A stretch of DNA of 64,000 bases from Papilionanthe hookeriana x Papilionanthe teres (GCA_022702705.1 CM040421.1:54915740-54979739), one strand, 5' to 3'. Shown: positions 10,430 to 22,835, counted from the first letter of the stretch. The notes: generated from the sequence alone by a model not told the origin. Made by a program: numbers and translations.

Positions 10430-12110
10430 ATGTGTAGTTCAGGTTCTGAAGAACTTGTGCCTTATGATTCTGAATTAGAAAGAACTATCAGAAAAATCAA
10501 AAATATTAAAAATACAGAAAAAGAAAAAAATATTCAAGAAATGGCAAATCATCAAAATCAAAATGTTGGCATCCATCAAGAATTAAGACCTTTAAGAGAT
10601 TATGTTAACCCTACAGTAGATGAATTTCATGGTAGCATTCAAAACCCTGCTGTAGCTGCTAATTCTTTTGAGCTTAAACCTGCTATTATCCAAATGGTAT
10701 CTAATAATCAGTTTGGGGAGCAACAACTGAAGATCCTAATTTGCATCTTGCAAATTTTCTAGAATTGTGTGCTACTTTTAAATATGATGGTGTTTCAGAT
10801 GATGCTATTAGACTTAGACTTTTTCCTTTCTCACTAAGGGATAAAGCTAAAATGTAGTTACATTCATTAGCACCTGAATCAATTAGAACTTGGGGTGAAC
10901 TGTCACAAAAATTCCTTACTTTTCCACCATCTAAGACTGCTAAGTTGAGAAATGATATAACATCTATTTGTCAGTTTGAAGGAGAATCAATATATGAAGC
11001 ATAGGAAAGATTTAAAGATCTCCTCAGGAAATGTCCACATCATACGATACCGGATTGATTAATAATTCAAACTTTTTATAATGGATTAGTTGGATCTCTT
11101 AGATCAATCATCGATGCTGCTGCTGGTGGATCATTAATGTATAAACCATTTTTTGATGCTTATGATTTAATTGAAGAAATGGATACTAATAATTTTCAAT
11201 GGCCTTTTGAAAGGTTAAATCCTAAAAAGGTAGCCAGTGTTTATGAAAATGATGCTTTTACAATGTTATCAAATCAAGTTGCTACTGTATCAAGGTAGAT
11301 AGACCAATTTGGGATGAATTTTTCTCAACTAAATCTCATGATTGAAGAAAATTCATTAGGCTAAATGGTTGATTCTTATTCTTCACCGGAAACTGTGAAT
11401 GCTATAATCAAACCTAATAACCAATAGTCCAATTATTATAACCCAGGCTGGAAGAATCATCCAAATTTTAACTGGAATAACAATAATCAGGGTGGTGTTA
11501 ATTAACAATGGGGGAACACCCAAGTAAACCCATTAGGGAATTGGAATAACCAAGGTAATAATAATAATAGATTAACCTATCCTTCTAATTATAACAATGC
11601 TTTACAATTTAAAGAGAAGAAATTGTCTATGGATGAAGTAGTATCACATATGAGAAATCAATTACAAATTCAAGGAGCAACCATCAGAAATATTGAAAAT
11701 CAATTGGGACAAATTGAAAATGCCTTAAGTAATAGATCCCAAGAAATGCTTCCAAGTAATATTGAAGTGAATCCAAGAGAAAAGAATAAAGAACAAGTGA
11801 AAGCAATTCAACTGAGAAGTGGAAAAGAATTGGAAGGTAGAGTTCAAAAAGAGACTGAAGTAGAGAAAGTAGAGATTGAAAGACCTAAAGAGGACGCTCC
11901 AAAAGGTTTTGAAAGACCTATTTCCCCACCTAAGGTTGATTTAGAAAATCCACCACCTCCATTTCCTCAGAGACTTCGTCAACAAAAGTTGGATAAGCAA
12001 TTTTCAAAATTCTTGGAGATATTAAAGAAGCTTACTGAAGCCCTAGAACAAATGCCAAGCTATGTGAATTTTATGAAGGATATTCTTAATAAAAAGAGGA
12101 AGTTTGAAGA
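10430..12110 (+). pseudogene. Gag of element B (Athila)
   Basis: The start is ATG at 10430 (M-C-S-S-G-S-E-E-L), supported by the matching start in element A. The N-terminal part is open to about 10735, where a frameshift occurs. The capsid-like domain continues in another frame (L-E-L-C-A-T-F-K-Y-D-G, R-L-F-P-F-S-L-R-D-K-A-K, W-G-E-L-S-Q-K-F) with stops near 10855, 11001, 11056, 11297, 11362, 11426 and 11503. Most fit TGG or CAA/CAG changed by one transition. An Asn-rich stretch follows (Y-N-P-G-W-K-N-H-P-N-F). The part 11623-12110 is open again, with N-I-E-N-Q-L-G-Q, I-Q-L-R-S-G-K and a Pro-rich segment leading into protease. Confidence 0.88.
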
Positions 12111-12169
12111 AAATGAGACTGTTGCACTTAGTGAGGAGTGCAGTGCGATAATTCAGAAAAAGCTTCCTG

Positions 12170-12600
12170 AAAAACTTAAAGATCTTGGTAGTTTCACAAT
12201 TCCATGTGCAATCGGAGAAAGATTCTGTGGAAAAGCTTTATGTGATTTGGGTGCAAGCATTAACCTTATGCCTCTATCAATATTCAAAAGACTGGGACTA
12301 AGAGAAATAACCCCAACTACTGTAACTTTGTAATTAGCAGATCGTTCGATCACATATCCTAAAGGAGTTATAGAAGATGTTTTGGTAAAAGTGGATCAAT
12401 TTATTTTTCCTGTGGATTTCATTGTGTTAGATATGGAGGAAGATAAAGAGATACCCATAATTTTGGGGAGACCTTTTCTAGCTACAAGCAGAGCCATGAT
12501 AGATGTGCAAAAAGGGGAATTAACGATGAGGGTTAATGATCAGACTGTTACATTTAATATTTCAAAATCGATAAAATATCCTACTAGAGGTAAAGAAGAT
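12170..12600 (+). pseudogene. Aspartic protease of element B (Athila pol)
   Basis: It has G-S-F-T-I-P-C-A-I-G, then the active site D-L-G-A-S-I-N-L-M (Asp codon at 12244), R-L-G-L, and the second-half motif I-P-I-I-L-G-R-P-F-L-A. One in-frame TAA at 12331-12333, where the family has Gln, splits it, a probable CAA to TAA change. Upstream it is continuous with the Gag tail, and downstream a Glu-rich linker leads to RT. Confidence 0.88.
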
Positions 12601-12799
12601 GAGTGTTATAGGATGGATGTTATTGATTATTTAAATGAATATCATTTCAAATCAACTTATGAAGAGAAAGCTGAAAGAGAAGAATTTGAATATAAGCAAG
12701 AAGAGGAGTTATTTGATTCTGAATATTTTCAAGAGGAATATTTAAAGTATGTTCATGAAAGTTTTGAATTGTTGGATATGACTGAAAAAGATAAATCTT

Positions 12800-13921
12800 A
12801 TGGTCCATCAATTGAAAAACCTCCTGAACTTGAGTTAAAAATGCTTCCTGAAAATTTGAAGTATGCTTTTCTAGGTGAATCGTCAACCTTGTCTGTTATA
12901 ATTTCTTCTCAATTAACTGAAAAAGAAGAAGAGAGTTTGCTTGAAATTCTGAAGAAGTACAAGAAAGCCTTTGGATGGCCAATTGCTGATATTAAAGGAA
13001 TCAGTCCTTCAATTTGTATCCACAGAATTCTTATGGAAGATAATTGCAAACAACGGGCTGATCCCCAAAGGAGATTAAATCCTATTATGAAAGAAGTTGT
13101 TAAGAAAGAAATTTTAAAGTGGTTGGATGCTAGAATTATCTACCCTATTTCAGATAGTGCATGGGTTAGTCCTATTCACTGTGTTCCTAAGAAAGGAGGA
13201 GTAACTGTGACTGTTAATGAAAAGAATAAAATGATACCAACAAAACAAGTTACAGGGTGGCGAATATGCATTGATTATAGAAAATTAAATCTTGCCACAA
13301 GGAAAGATCATTTTCCACTCCCTTTTCTAGATCAAATGTTGGATAGATTGGTTGGGCATAAATACTTTTCTTTTCTGGATGGATATACTGGTTACCAACA
13401 AATTCAAATTGCTCTTGAGGATCAAGAGAAAACTACGTTTACCAGTCCTTATGGTACGTTTGCTTTTAGAAGAATGCCCTTTGGTTTATGTAATGTTCCT
13501 GCTACATTTCAGAGATGTATGATGGCTATTTTTGTGATTTAATTGAAAAATGGATTGAAGTTTTTATGGATGACTTTTCAGTGTTTGGAATTTCATTTGA
13601 ATCATGTTTAGAACATCTATCTAAAGTTCTAAAACACTGTGAAGAAACTAATTTGGTCCTTAATTGGGAAAAATACCAATTTATGGTAGGAGGAGGAATT
13701 ATTTTGGGACATCGGATTTCAGAAAAAGGTTTGGAGGTAGATCCTGCAAAAAATTCAAGTTATATCTAATTTACCTTGCCCAACCAATGTAAGGGGAATT
13801 AGAAGTTTTTTAGGACATGTTAGATTCTACAGGAGTTACATTAAAGAATTTTTAAAAATTACAAAACCTTTATGCCGTTTACTGGAAAAGGATGCAATTT
13901 TTAATTTTGATGATAACTGCC
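12800..13921 (+). pseudogene. Reverse transcriptase of element B, cut by element C
   Basis: The frame is open from the linker through F-G-W-P-I-A-D-I-K-G, W-V-S-P-I-H-C-V-P-K-K, R-I-C-I-D-Y-R-K-L-N, F-L-D-G-Y-T-G-Y and M-P-F-G-L-C-N-V-P-A-T-F to a stop at 13540. A one-base slip in a T run near 13530 moves the rest to another frame, which holds the catalytic F-M-D-D (13563-13574), L-N-W-E-K and L-G-H-R-I-S. A second frameshift near 13755 precedes F-L-G-H-V. The sequence ends at F-N-F-D-D-N-C-Q, where the Ogre LTR starts. RNase H resumes at 55540 with about 12 codons missing. Confidence 0.92.
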
Positions 13922-13925
13922 AGTT

Positions 13926-13946
13926 GACCTCATTTTTGATGAGGTC
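13926..13946 (+). other. Terminal hairpin of Ogre LTR1
   Basis: GACCTCAT and ATGAGGTC are perfect 8-base arms with a 5-base loop, four bases after the LTR start. LTR2 and LTR3 have the same structure. Confidence 0.6.
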
Positions 13947-16288
13947 TTCTCTCTTCTCTCTCCTTAGTACTTAGGATCTAGCCTTAGGCTTTCCCTTTGA
14001 CTATCTTAGAGGATTAGGGATGGCACCCACCATTTAGAAATTCAAACAACTCTTAACTCCCTTTAAACCTCACATGCCTGATTGTGAACCCCTAAGCCAC
14101 TTGGAGGGTTAAGATCAAATGTGGAGATTTGAAGGATGAGTTCCCTATAAGACTCTTTGGCCTTAGGACTACCACAGGTGGCCTCGATGCGGTGAGGGTT
14201 GACCCGCACACAATACTCTTTCACACACATTCCAAATCCTAAAACCATTCATACCTAGCTTGACTTCACGACTCATGTAGGTAATTCATATGGATGGTCC
14301 TCGACCCTAAGCCCTTAGGCTAGAGGGTTAGGAACAACATAGTGAATGCCTCGAATGAGTCCTCTCATGGCTCTTATGGGCTTGATATGGCTTCATGGCT
14401 CAACCAAAGTGATTCCATTCAACTCAAACTTGATCAATCTTCATTTTTCCAAAATTTCAATTTTTGACCCTAGGGCCCTACACCATGAAACCTACGAAAT
14501 GTCTTGAAGCTACCCAAAATTTGCAAAAATTACCTAAATTACCCAAAATTCCTCAAAACCAATCCTAAACATTTCCCACCATTCAAATTGATCATCCTTA
14601 GCCAAATATACCAAAATTTCCAAAAATACCCCCCAATACCCTCCAAATACCCAAAATGCCCTTTTTAACCAAAAAATCCATAAATTCCAAAAATTCTCCG
14701 AAAATTCCAGAAAATCCCAAATATTCCTAATTTCATTTTGTTCAACTATACCATAGGCCGATTTTGTCAATTTAAACTACTTTAACCAAAACCCCCAATT
14801 TGACCCATTTTTTTTAACCAAAGTAAGCCTAATGTCAAACCAAATCAGCCCAATTGACCTCAATGTTAATCCAATACAATTCTAACTTCAATTAAGTATC
14901 CCCAATATCAATTTATACTAAATCCAAGCCCAGTTTGATTAACATTTGGATCCAATTCCAATTTGAAGCTTAAAGCCCAATTTTGGCCCATGACCTAAAC
15001 TTAGCCCAAACTAACTCAACTCAACTTCAATTAACCCCAAATCTTTTCCTAAACCTTCCTAATATCCCCACAAACAAAATACTAACAAGATTTGCCCCAA
15101 CTTTGAACCCAAACTCCACCCAAACCTAACCCAAAACCAAAATCCCCAATTTTGGCCTAAACCCACCATGAACCCGAATGGGCCCAGAATCCCAAAATCA
15201 AAGCCCAACCAAAGTTGAAAACTCTTTGTAACACTCCCATAAACATTTCTCAACATTAATTTTACATCAAATCTAACATTAGTCCAACCTTAGCCCAAGT
15301 TAGCCCAATTTGACCCACTTTGCCCCCTTTACCAAAAGTCCCAAATCAAACCCAATTCAACTCCAAATCACCTCAAATTTATTTCAAATCACTCATGACA
15401 CATCTCTAAACTAAACCCAACATTTGTTCGGCCCAATCCTCCACAAAATTTCCATCCACCAATTTGTTTTCAAACCTAAAGGCCCACTTTCTTAAACCAT
15501 TCTAAAAGCCCATTTTCATCAAATCCAAAAGGCCCAAAGTCAATACAAAGCCTACATGACACTTTCACCTCATCATCCCTTTGATTTAAATCACTCCCTA
15601 AGTTTCAAATTCATCATTAAACTTTTCTAAACTAAGCCACATGCCAATTTCCCCTAAATTCATCAAAAATGCCAAAACCCTTTTTCATGAAACAAGCCAA
15701 CCTTTTCCAAGCCAAATGTAAGCCAAATGTGAGCCATTTACAAGCCATATGAAGCCATGAGAGTTTTGACACCTCACCTAGTCATTTATGGCAAGAAGAG
15801 GGGAGCCTTTCCTAAGCCTTCATTAAACCCTTTTAACCCCATTTATGCTACACTCTAAACCAAATTTAGCCACATCACCTTGGACGGGGACTTCACCACC
15901 CCTTCCTAGCTGACCCAAATGATTCTCCCTCAGCCCAAAGTCAAGCCTTGGAGAGGTGCACCTAGCCTAAACCATGCCTTGGACCAAATCAAGCCAAAAT
16001 GACCCTTCCCCCTTACCACTTAAATCAAACCTCTTTACACTTGGCATTGGCCAATTGAACCCACAAACTTCGAGCCACGACCCTCTCGATCGGGATGGTG
16101 ACTCGACCACGGCCGGCCAGCCACCAGGTCGCCGGAAAACACCATGGCTGAGAGGTCTAAATGGATTCAAAAATTCAATTTGAACTAGCTGAGTTGTCCC
16201 ATGCCCTTTGGCCACTGCGACTGTTCTTCTCTTCACCGAAGCGAGTTGATCCGAGCCATCAAACCCCACAGGAGGCCCTGGCCATAGC

Positions 16289-16296
16289 TATTTAAA
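16289..16296 (+). promoter_or_regulatory. Putative TATA box of Ogre LTR1
   Basis: TATTTAAA is followed by CA, a C-rich stretch and CTCTCGGC. The same string in the same context occurs in LTR2 (33728), LTR3 (43111) and LTR4 (50567). Conservation in diverged LTRs suggests the promoter, about 2.4 kb into the LTR. Confidence 0.5.
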
Positions 16297-16707
16297 CAAG
16301 CCACCCCCTCTCGGCCAAAAGGTTGGCTGAAATCAACCTTCACAGAATTCCTCCAAACTCCTCACAGAGCTTCCCCTAGCCAAGAGCAATCTATCCCCAC
16401 TGTTCTCCTGCCCTAAATCCCAGTGATTGAGCTCAATTTTGGAGCTCAATTCTCAGGCCAGAACTTGATATCTCTAAAACCTCCACCAAATGCAACTCAC
16501 CCACACCTGCACAGGACCAAGAGAAGGAGTTCCCCAATGAAAGCCCCGTCTCCAGGCCATCCAATTGCTCTAGCCTCCAAAGTCTGAAATCGGGCCTGAT
16601 CACTTTTCATACCTAGAACTTTCACCGGGGCTAGAGGCTTCATCCTTAGGCTCTTCCAGCTCCAAGAACGTGCCGAGCACATTCAGTTGAGGCCTCACCT
16701 CCTGAAC

Positions 16708-16717
16708 CAAGGTATGG
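16708..16717 (+). other. Putative splice donor in Ogre LTR1
   Basis: CAAG/GTATGG fits the plant 5' splice consensus. The AAG/GTATG core is present at the matching point of all four LTRs (34157, 43542, 50997). A paired acceptor candidate is at 21226. Splicing is inferred. Confidence 0.35.
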
Positions 16718-19700
16718 ATACTCCTCCTTCCTGAGATCTTCTTTCGATTCTCCATTTTGTTTGAGTCAATTTCAATGCATGTTAGCCATATAGATGTGTT
16801 CGTCTCTTCAAGACGCGTTCATAGAGCATAAGAACGTGAGATTTAGTGGAGAAATGAAGGAGATCTTAAGGTTTTAGTGTGGACAGCCCTCGGCACACAC
16901 CAGTCATAGAAGATGACCAGGAACCGTCGGATCACGCGTGTATCAAATGGACGATCCAGATCGAGCCGGACGAGGAGATGGAGCGAGACCGCGGGCTGCG
17001 TGGCATCTCAGTCAGATGACGACGTCAAATAGGAATGCGCCGCGTGGGCCTTCGGAGCTGCCGAGGTTGACGTGGCGCTGACTGGGTTAAGTAGGAAATT
17101 AGGTATTTTCTGATTTATTTAAATACCCAGAACTTTAAAAATCCAATCTTTGTGTAGAAAAATCATAAAAATAAACTAAAAATAACCTCTTACTTAGTGA
17201 ATAGAGGAGAATAGTGTGGAAAAAGAATTGAGTTAATTTGATGAGTATTTTTTTAATTAATTATTTACTCATTTCAACATTTTAATTCTCCATCTACATA
17301 GACAATTCACCATGACATGAGACCATAGAACTTTTGAAGCCTCTGATCTTGGGAACATTCCCTGAATTTTTCAAAGTCAGAGGCTATCTCTATGGCAGGT
17401 TATGTATTTTTTAAGTTTATGTCACTGTTTTTTGATATTTTAATTCCATTAATTAGCATATTGCTTAGAAAATTCTAGGAAAATTTGGGGAAGTTTCTTA
17501 GGACCAGAGGACCCTAGGATAATTATGTTTTGAATTAATTCATTAAGAATAACCCTAATTGGCCTAATTACTCAAAACTAAACTTTAATTGATTAGGGTT
17601 AACCACACATCAAAAGAACTTTAAAATAATTCTCCACTGATCTTTAGGATCAGAGGGATCTCACATAAAAATTTGGTATCAATTGGAAATGTTTAACCCC
17701 ACTAAAAGGATTAATTAAGTTACATGACCAAAATTAAACTTTAAAAATTCATAACTCTAAAAATAAATTTTAAAAATTTACCAAATTGGTTTTGTGGGCT
17801 CTCTAATATTAGAGGAGTCTAAAAAAATTAAAATTGGATTTTTATAAAAATCTTCATTTTTCACCTTATTTTATTATGTTAATAATTAAAAAATAATAAA
17901 AATCACAAAAATATTAAAAATCATAAAAATGTCAGATTTTGATCCCTAATCACTTAGAAACAAACTAAATATTTTTCCCAAGTCTTTTGGTTAAGATATT
18001 GAATTTTAAATGCTTAAGATAATTTTTAATATAAAAAAATGGATTTTTTAACCTTTTCACCAAATTAATTCTAATAAATCAAAGAAAAATCATAAAAATG
18101 TAAAATTTGTTTCTCTGAACTCCTTGAAGTTAGAGAGATTTAAGAAAAATATAAAATCCATTTTTCAACTTTGATTTTATTTTATAATTGATTAATTCTC
18201 CAAAACTCAAAATAATTATAAGAAATAAAATATAATGCAAAAAAAAAACCAAAATTGGTCCAAGTTGTCCTCTGGTCATTAGGAACATCCGATAATTTTC
18301 TTAAGGATAGGAACCTTATCTTGGTCATGTTGTTGAATTTCCATTAAAAATACCTATTTTTCATTAAAATAAATATATAAATTAAATTAAATTCAGAAAA
18401 ATCACATTTTCTCCTCTAATGTCTTAATTGACATATGAGTGAAGTGACATATAAATTTCAAGCTCATTTGAGCTCAATTTGATGAGTTATCAAAATAATT
18501 AAGCTTAAAAGGGCATATTAATAATTAAGAATTTTAACCCCTAATTAAAACTTTAGGTTTAATCAAAATGGGGGGTAAAATATTTGATCCTAATTCTTTC
18601 TTAGATGATTGAAACTTTGGAAAATAAAAGGGTAGGAACTCATTGATCACTTCTAATAAACCAAAAAAAAATGAAACCTTAATTAATTAAATAATTTGAA
18701 TTTTGGAAGAATAATTAAAAAAATTTGGATTATTAAAATGGGGATATAATTTAGAGAGACTATAATCATTTAAACTAAAATCCCCAAGTGAATCACTTTA
18801 ATTATTTAACTCTTAATTAAACTTAAGATGATAATTGAAATTAATAAATTAATAATAAAGAAAAGACAACCCTTAATTAAATTAAAACTAAAAACATTAA
18901 ATAACTTGATAATTAAATTGAAATAAATTTAAAACATTAAAAAAAATTATTAATTTCAAAAATCACTTGAAAGCAAAGTTAAAACAAACTTGAAATATCA
19001 AAATCAATTTCATAAAATAATTCTTAATTAAAAAAATTAAACCAATTAAAAGTTAATCTAGAATATTGCAATTAAATTAAAAATTAAATCATTAAAGTCT
19101 AAATTAAATAATTTAAACTCCACTTTCAATTCAAATAGTTTAAAACACTTAATAATAAAACAACTTGAACACTTATTCCAAACTTAAATTTATTAAAATT
19201 TTATAACTAAATTAAATCACCTTAAAAAATTAATTCTAATTTTAAATCGTTGAAATTCTTAATAAATTGATTTGCCCCTAAAGACTTTTATCATTATAAC
19301 TCTTAAATGGAGCATCAAGTGAGGTGTCACTTCATGCATAGGACAATCAAATGTCCTAAGTTCACTGAGCAAGAGTTAAAACTTAACTAAAAATTTCTGG
19401 ATGATTGATTCATCTTTACAATAAAAGTTCCTTTAGACTCGAAATAATCTTAGAAGTATTGAAAAGATGTTTAGAATCCGTTCTAAGCACTTCCTCAATA
19501 CAATGAGGTGTTTTAAGAAGAATAATTGAACTTAATTGTTCTTTGGTGAAGAGAATCATCCACAAAAATATAAAGAACCTAGACGTCATAGGAACTGACT
19601 AGCAGTAGGATTAGGATATTGGTAGACAACCAAAACCTTTCCCTTAGCTTTACCTAGGTACTTGTTGCAAATATTTAAATGTTCTAAAATATGTTTAAGT

Positions 19701-21210
19701 GTAGCTTGGAATGACGAGAAGACTCTCCAGGTATGCTTTTACTTTATTGCAATTTACTTTATTGCAACTTATTTACCTGCACTGCACTTTACTTTTCTTG
19801 CATGATAAACAGAATTGTTGCATGAAACTGAAACCTTTAGGATGGCCACAAAACTGAAACCAAAACTAAATTAAAAGTCACACAGGATAAAATTCACCAC
19901 CACAACATCTAAAATATAAAACAACTCAAAATTTAATCACAAATAGAAGAACAAAACCACGACTTTAACTAAATTAAAACGTCTCGTTCAATGATCGGGA
20001 ATACCTCGGATGATGTAACCCACGTGTTGCTAACGGGATTTCCACGGTCTAAATGAATGTGTGGAACTCATTCGGTTGAGTTTAGCAAATTCATCGATCT
20101 AAGTGAATTCGATGAAAATAACGGTGCCAGGATGACGGAACCGTGGGATCTTAATCGGTTCTGTTTAATCAACTTTAAGATTTGTTTTAATTAAAATACT
20201 AAAGACATTTGGAGTTTAAGATTTCTCTAAACCAAGACTCTTTTCTCATCCCCCAGATTTTCACTTTCTAAAACTAAACCTCTGCAACAACAAGGAACTT
20301 GGAGCATAGTGGGCAGCACGACCATCGTCATCAGCAAAACTTGGATCGACATCAGCAAAACAATTCTTAGAATTAAACAACCAAACCATAGGATTTCGAG
20401 GTAGTTTGCCTAGTGCAACATAAATCCTCAACTCTTTGTTAGGCATTTGTATAATCATGTTATGTAAATTAAGCCCTAACCGGTCTTAGGATTCCGAGGT
20501 AGTCGTTTGGTACGGCATAAACCCTCACATCTTCGAGGCTATTTGTATGATCATGTCATACAAATATAAGTCCTAATTAATTAAATTTGGCAGGATTGAA
20601 ACATTAAATAAACTCCCAATTGAAGCGAACAATAGGATAGTTTGGGAAGTTGCCAAGATTCTTCTTGGATCCTCAGCTTCTCCTACCTCTCTTCCATTGG
20701 ACTCTTAAAATAACTGTTCCAAATTTGATCCAGTCCCAATTGAAATTTCTAAAATCCAATCCTTTGAAAACCTTAAACTTTGAAATTCTTGAGAGCAAAA
20801 CCACTGATCATTATCGAGAGTTTTCTTAAATGATTCCCGTCATTTAAGATGTAATTAACTATAGGGGCTTGTCTTTATAGGGAACTTTAAGAACCCAGGT
20901 AATATAAACCCTGTTTAATTTCTTTATATTAAACATGGGAAATTGTCGGCTTATAAAATTGGTTCACAGACCAAACGGATGTCATAAATCTTCTAGTTTA
21001 TTTAATCGAGTCCCATCACCAAGCAGTGTGTCTATTCCTCAGGATAGATACACGGTTTCTGATGTGGTGCTCCTTTATATAAACTATTTGTGATGTGAGA
21101 TCGGTTTGATTTCATATCTTGAAATCTTTAAACTTAAAATTATTTTTAAACTCAAATGCTACTTTCCAAATTTTATATATATTTAAATTAAATTTAAAAT
21201 CTAAAATTTA

Positions 21211-21234
21211 CCGACAATTTCTGTAGGCGACCCC
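21211..21234 (+). other. Putative splice acceptor and primer-site look-alike near the end of LTR1
   Basis: CCGACAATTTCTGTAG/GCGACCCC resembles a 3' splice site. It also resembles the true LTR end plus primer site, CCGTACAATTTTTGGCGACTCC, about 58 bases downstream. It is conserved in LTR2 (about 38655-38680), LTR3 (48081-48105) and LTR4 (55477-55500). The two readings are not exclusive. Confidence 0.4.
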
Positions 21235-21277
21235 TTTTCAAAATACCACAAAACCTAAAAATAAGCCGTACAATTTT

Positions 21278-21295
21278 TGGCGACTCCGCTGGGGA
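21278..21295 (+). other. Ogre primer-binding site, internal region 1 (tRNA-Arg type)
   Basis: TGGCGACTCCGCTGGGGA is complementary to the 3' end of a plant tRNA-Arg, the primer known for Ogre elements. It begins five bases after LTR1. Confidence 0.85.
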
Positions 21296-21813
21296 TTGGT
21301 TCCTCTCTCCATTTTGATCAGATAGTTTTGCTTTCATAAATTGGTAGTGCATCCATGTCCCTAGTGGAGCAAACTACCATTCTTTCCGTTGGCATACCAC
21401 GTTCATTTCTATCTTGAACGGGTATAACCAACTTCTCTCGGATTTAGGAGCCATTTGTTTAGACACCCCTAAACGGAGAGGTTCCGAAATCCTTTTACCT
21501 CTTTTCTGAGGTGGGGTTGACCCCCAATAGGTGTTAGCTTAGGAGCGGTCCTTCAGGTTGAGAAGTCTTACGAGACTTTCTCTTCAATTTCTAATTCTGA
21601 ATCGGGTCCTTTACCTTTTCTATACCTTTAATCATTTTGTTCCTAACAAACAAATCCTCTAATAAACAACCTTCTAATAAACGAATTCTCTTAGAAATCA
21701 TAAATACACTAAGATAAACGAAAATGTGTTCGGACTCTTTCTTTTTCATTCTAATTTTTGTGACGAAAGAAAGCATAATTCGGGACTGACATTCAGAATC
21801 TACACTACAGAAA
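21296..21813 (+). other. Leader between the Ogre primer site and first ATG
   Basis: No gene is supported. This is the 5' untranslated leader of internal region 1; the same leader follows LTR2 at 38741-39257. A frame on the opposite strand (21591-21848) is preserved in both copies only because the DNA is similar. Confidence 0.6.
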
Positions 21814-22835
21814 ATGACTGCACCAAAGTTAATTTTCTCCTTCACCAATGGAATGGACTTCGCCGTCTATAAGGATGAGCTGCCTGACAATGGGATCATT
21901 CTTTTGGACAAGAAATCAACAATACAGATATTAAGTTCACTGACGTTACTCTTTTCACACTAATGGACAAAGTGCCAGAAATTGAGGAGCCCGTAATTGA
22001 GTTCAACCTGAAGTCGACTCAAGAATTCCCTCCCCTGTAAAGGGTTCCAGCCGAAGAAGTGCTGCTTATTCGTAGGAGGATCGTTGTCTCTACCCCCACC
22101 GGTCTAGTCATCTCGCACCTACCCCGGCTTCGCAAGGCGAAGGGGAAGGAAATCCAAGTACGTGATGATCTCGTCACCGTGGAGGGTACGATTTTGCTAC
22201 AATGCCATCTCGTTTTCGAGATTGGGTCCGGTTCAAGATTTCTACCCCTAACTCGGACTCGAAAGGAGAAATAGAAGCGAGAAAGATAGCCGGGGCGAGA
22301 AAGCCAAGACCGCCGAAGTTGCTTTCTGGAAGAGATCCCTGAAGCGCTCGAGTATACACCTCTGTTGGAAGGAAGCGAGGTTTCACCCCTCTCTGTTGCA
22401 TCGGATGAAGAAGACGTCCCGAAGGATTGCCGCTACATTACCCCGACCTGCATACTATAGTAACTACAAAAGAAAAAGGGTTAAGACTACACCATTTGCT
22501 CGGCTACAAGCTGTGATAGAAAAATTGGCAAAGAAAGAAAGATGCCCCGTGTCAGAAATCCTAAGAAGAATGGGACGAGTGCCAGCTTGATCCCGCCTCG
22601 GACCGCGAGTAGAGCTTGTCACTGCCGTAGAGAAACCAAGGAAGAAAATGAAAGCTAGTTCACCTGTTGTTGTATCGGGCCTTCATATTACGGAGGACAC
22701 CACTTACCAGCATATAGCCGACAGATCGTCCGGTCCTAGGCCTTCTGTTGCAAGAAGGATGGTGTGGCGACCTATTATTACCGAACCGAGACCAACACAA
22801 CATCCTGAGAAGAAAAGCCTCGTCTAAGAGCCTGA
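21814..22835 (+). pseudogene. Ogre N-terminal ORF upstream of gag, internal region 1
   Basis: The ATG at 21814 gives M-T-A-P-K-L-I-F-S-F-T-N-G-M, identical to the start in internal region 2 (39258). Frameshifts and small deletions break it (for example near 21905 and 22035). Recognisable later parts are L-P-R-P-A-Y-Y-S-N-Y-K, A-R-L-Q-A-V-I-E-K-L-A-K-K-E and V-S-E-I-L-R-R-M-G. Ogre elements carry an extra ORF of unknown function before gag, and this fits that place. It runs into the charged N-terminal part of gag, so it may be one polyprotein. I cannot assign an activity. Confidence 0.6.

Larger units (their letters stand above)
13922..21272 (+). repeat. Ogre LTR1 (5' LTR of internal region 1), 7351 bp
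   Basis: It starts AGTTGACC (the usual TG start changed to AG) and ends GCCGTACA, five bases before the primer site. The first 2.4 kb is C/A-rich and G-poor, a GC-richer segment follows (about 15,900-17,100), and the last 4 kb is very AT-rich. By eye it is collinear with and very similar to LTR2. Short open frames inside (for example 15967-16269 minus, 20261-20458 minus) are not supported as genes. Confidence 0.92.

Noticed and set aside
15967..16269. 100-codon open frame on the minus strand of LTR1 (and similar frames in other LTRs)
   Set aside because: It lies in non-coding LTR DNA, is not kept in all copies and has no recognisable domain.
17100..21200. AT-rich stretch as a possible matrix attachment region or origin
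   Set aside because: AT-richness alone is not evidence, and it is part of every Ogre LTR copy.
21591..21848. 85-codon minus-strand frame, nearly identical at 39035-39292
   Set aside because: It is preserved only because the two Ogre leaders are similar in DNA; it has no domain and overlaps the start of the sense ORF.
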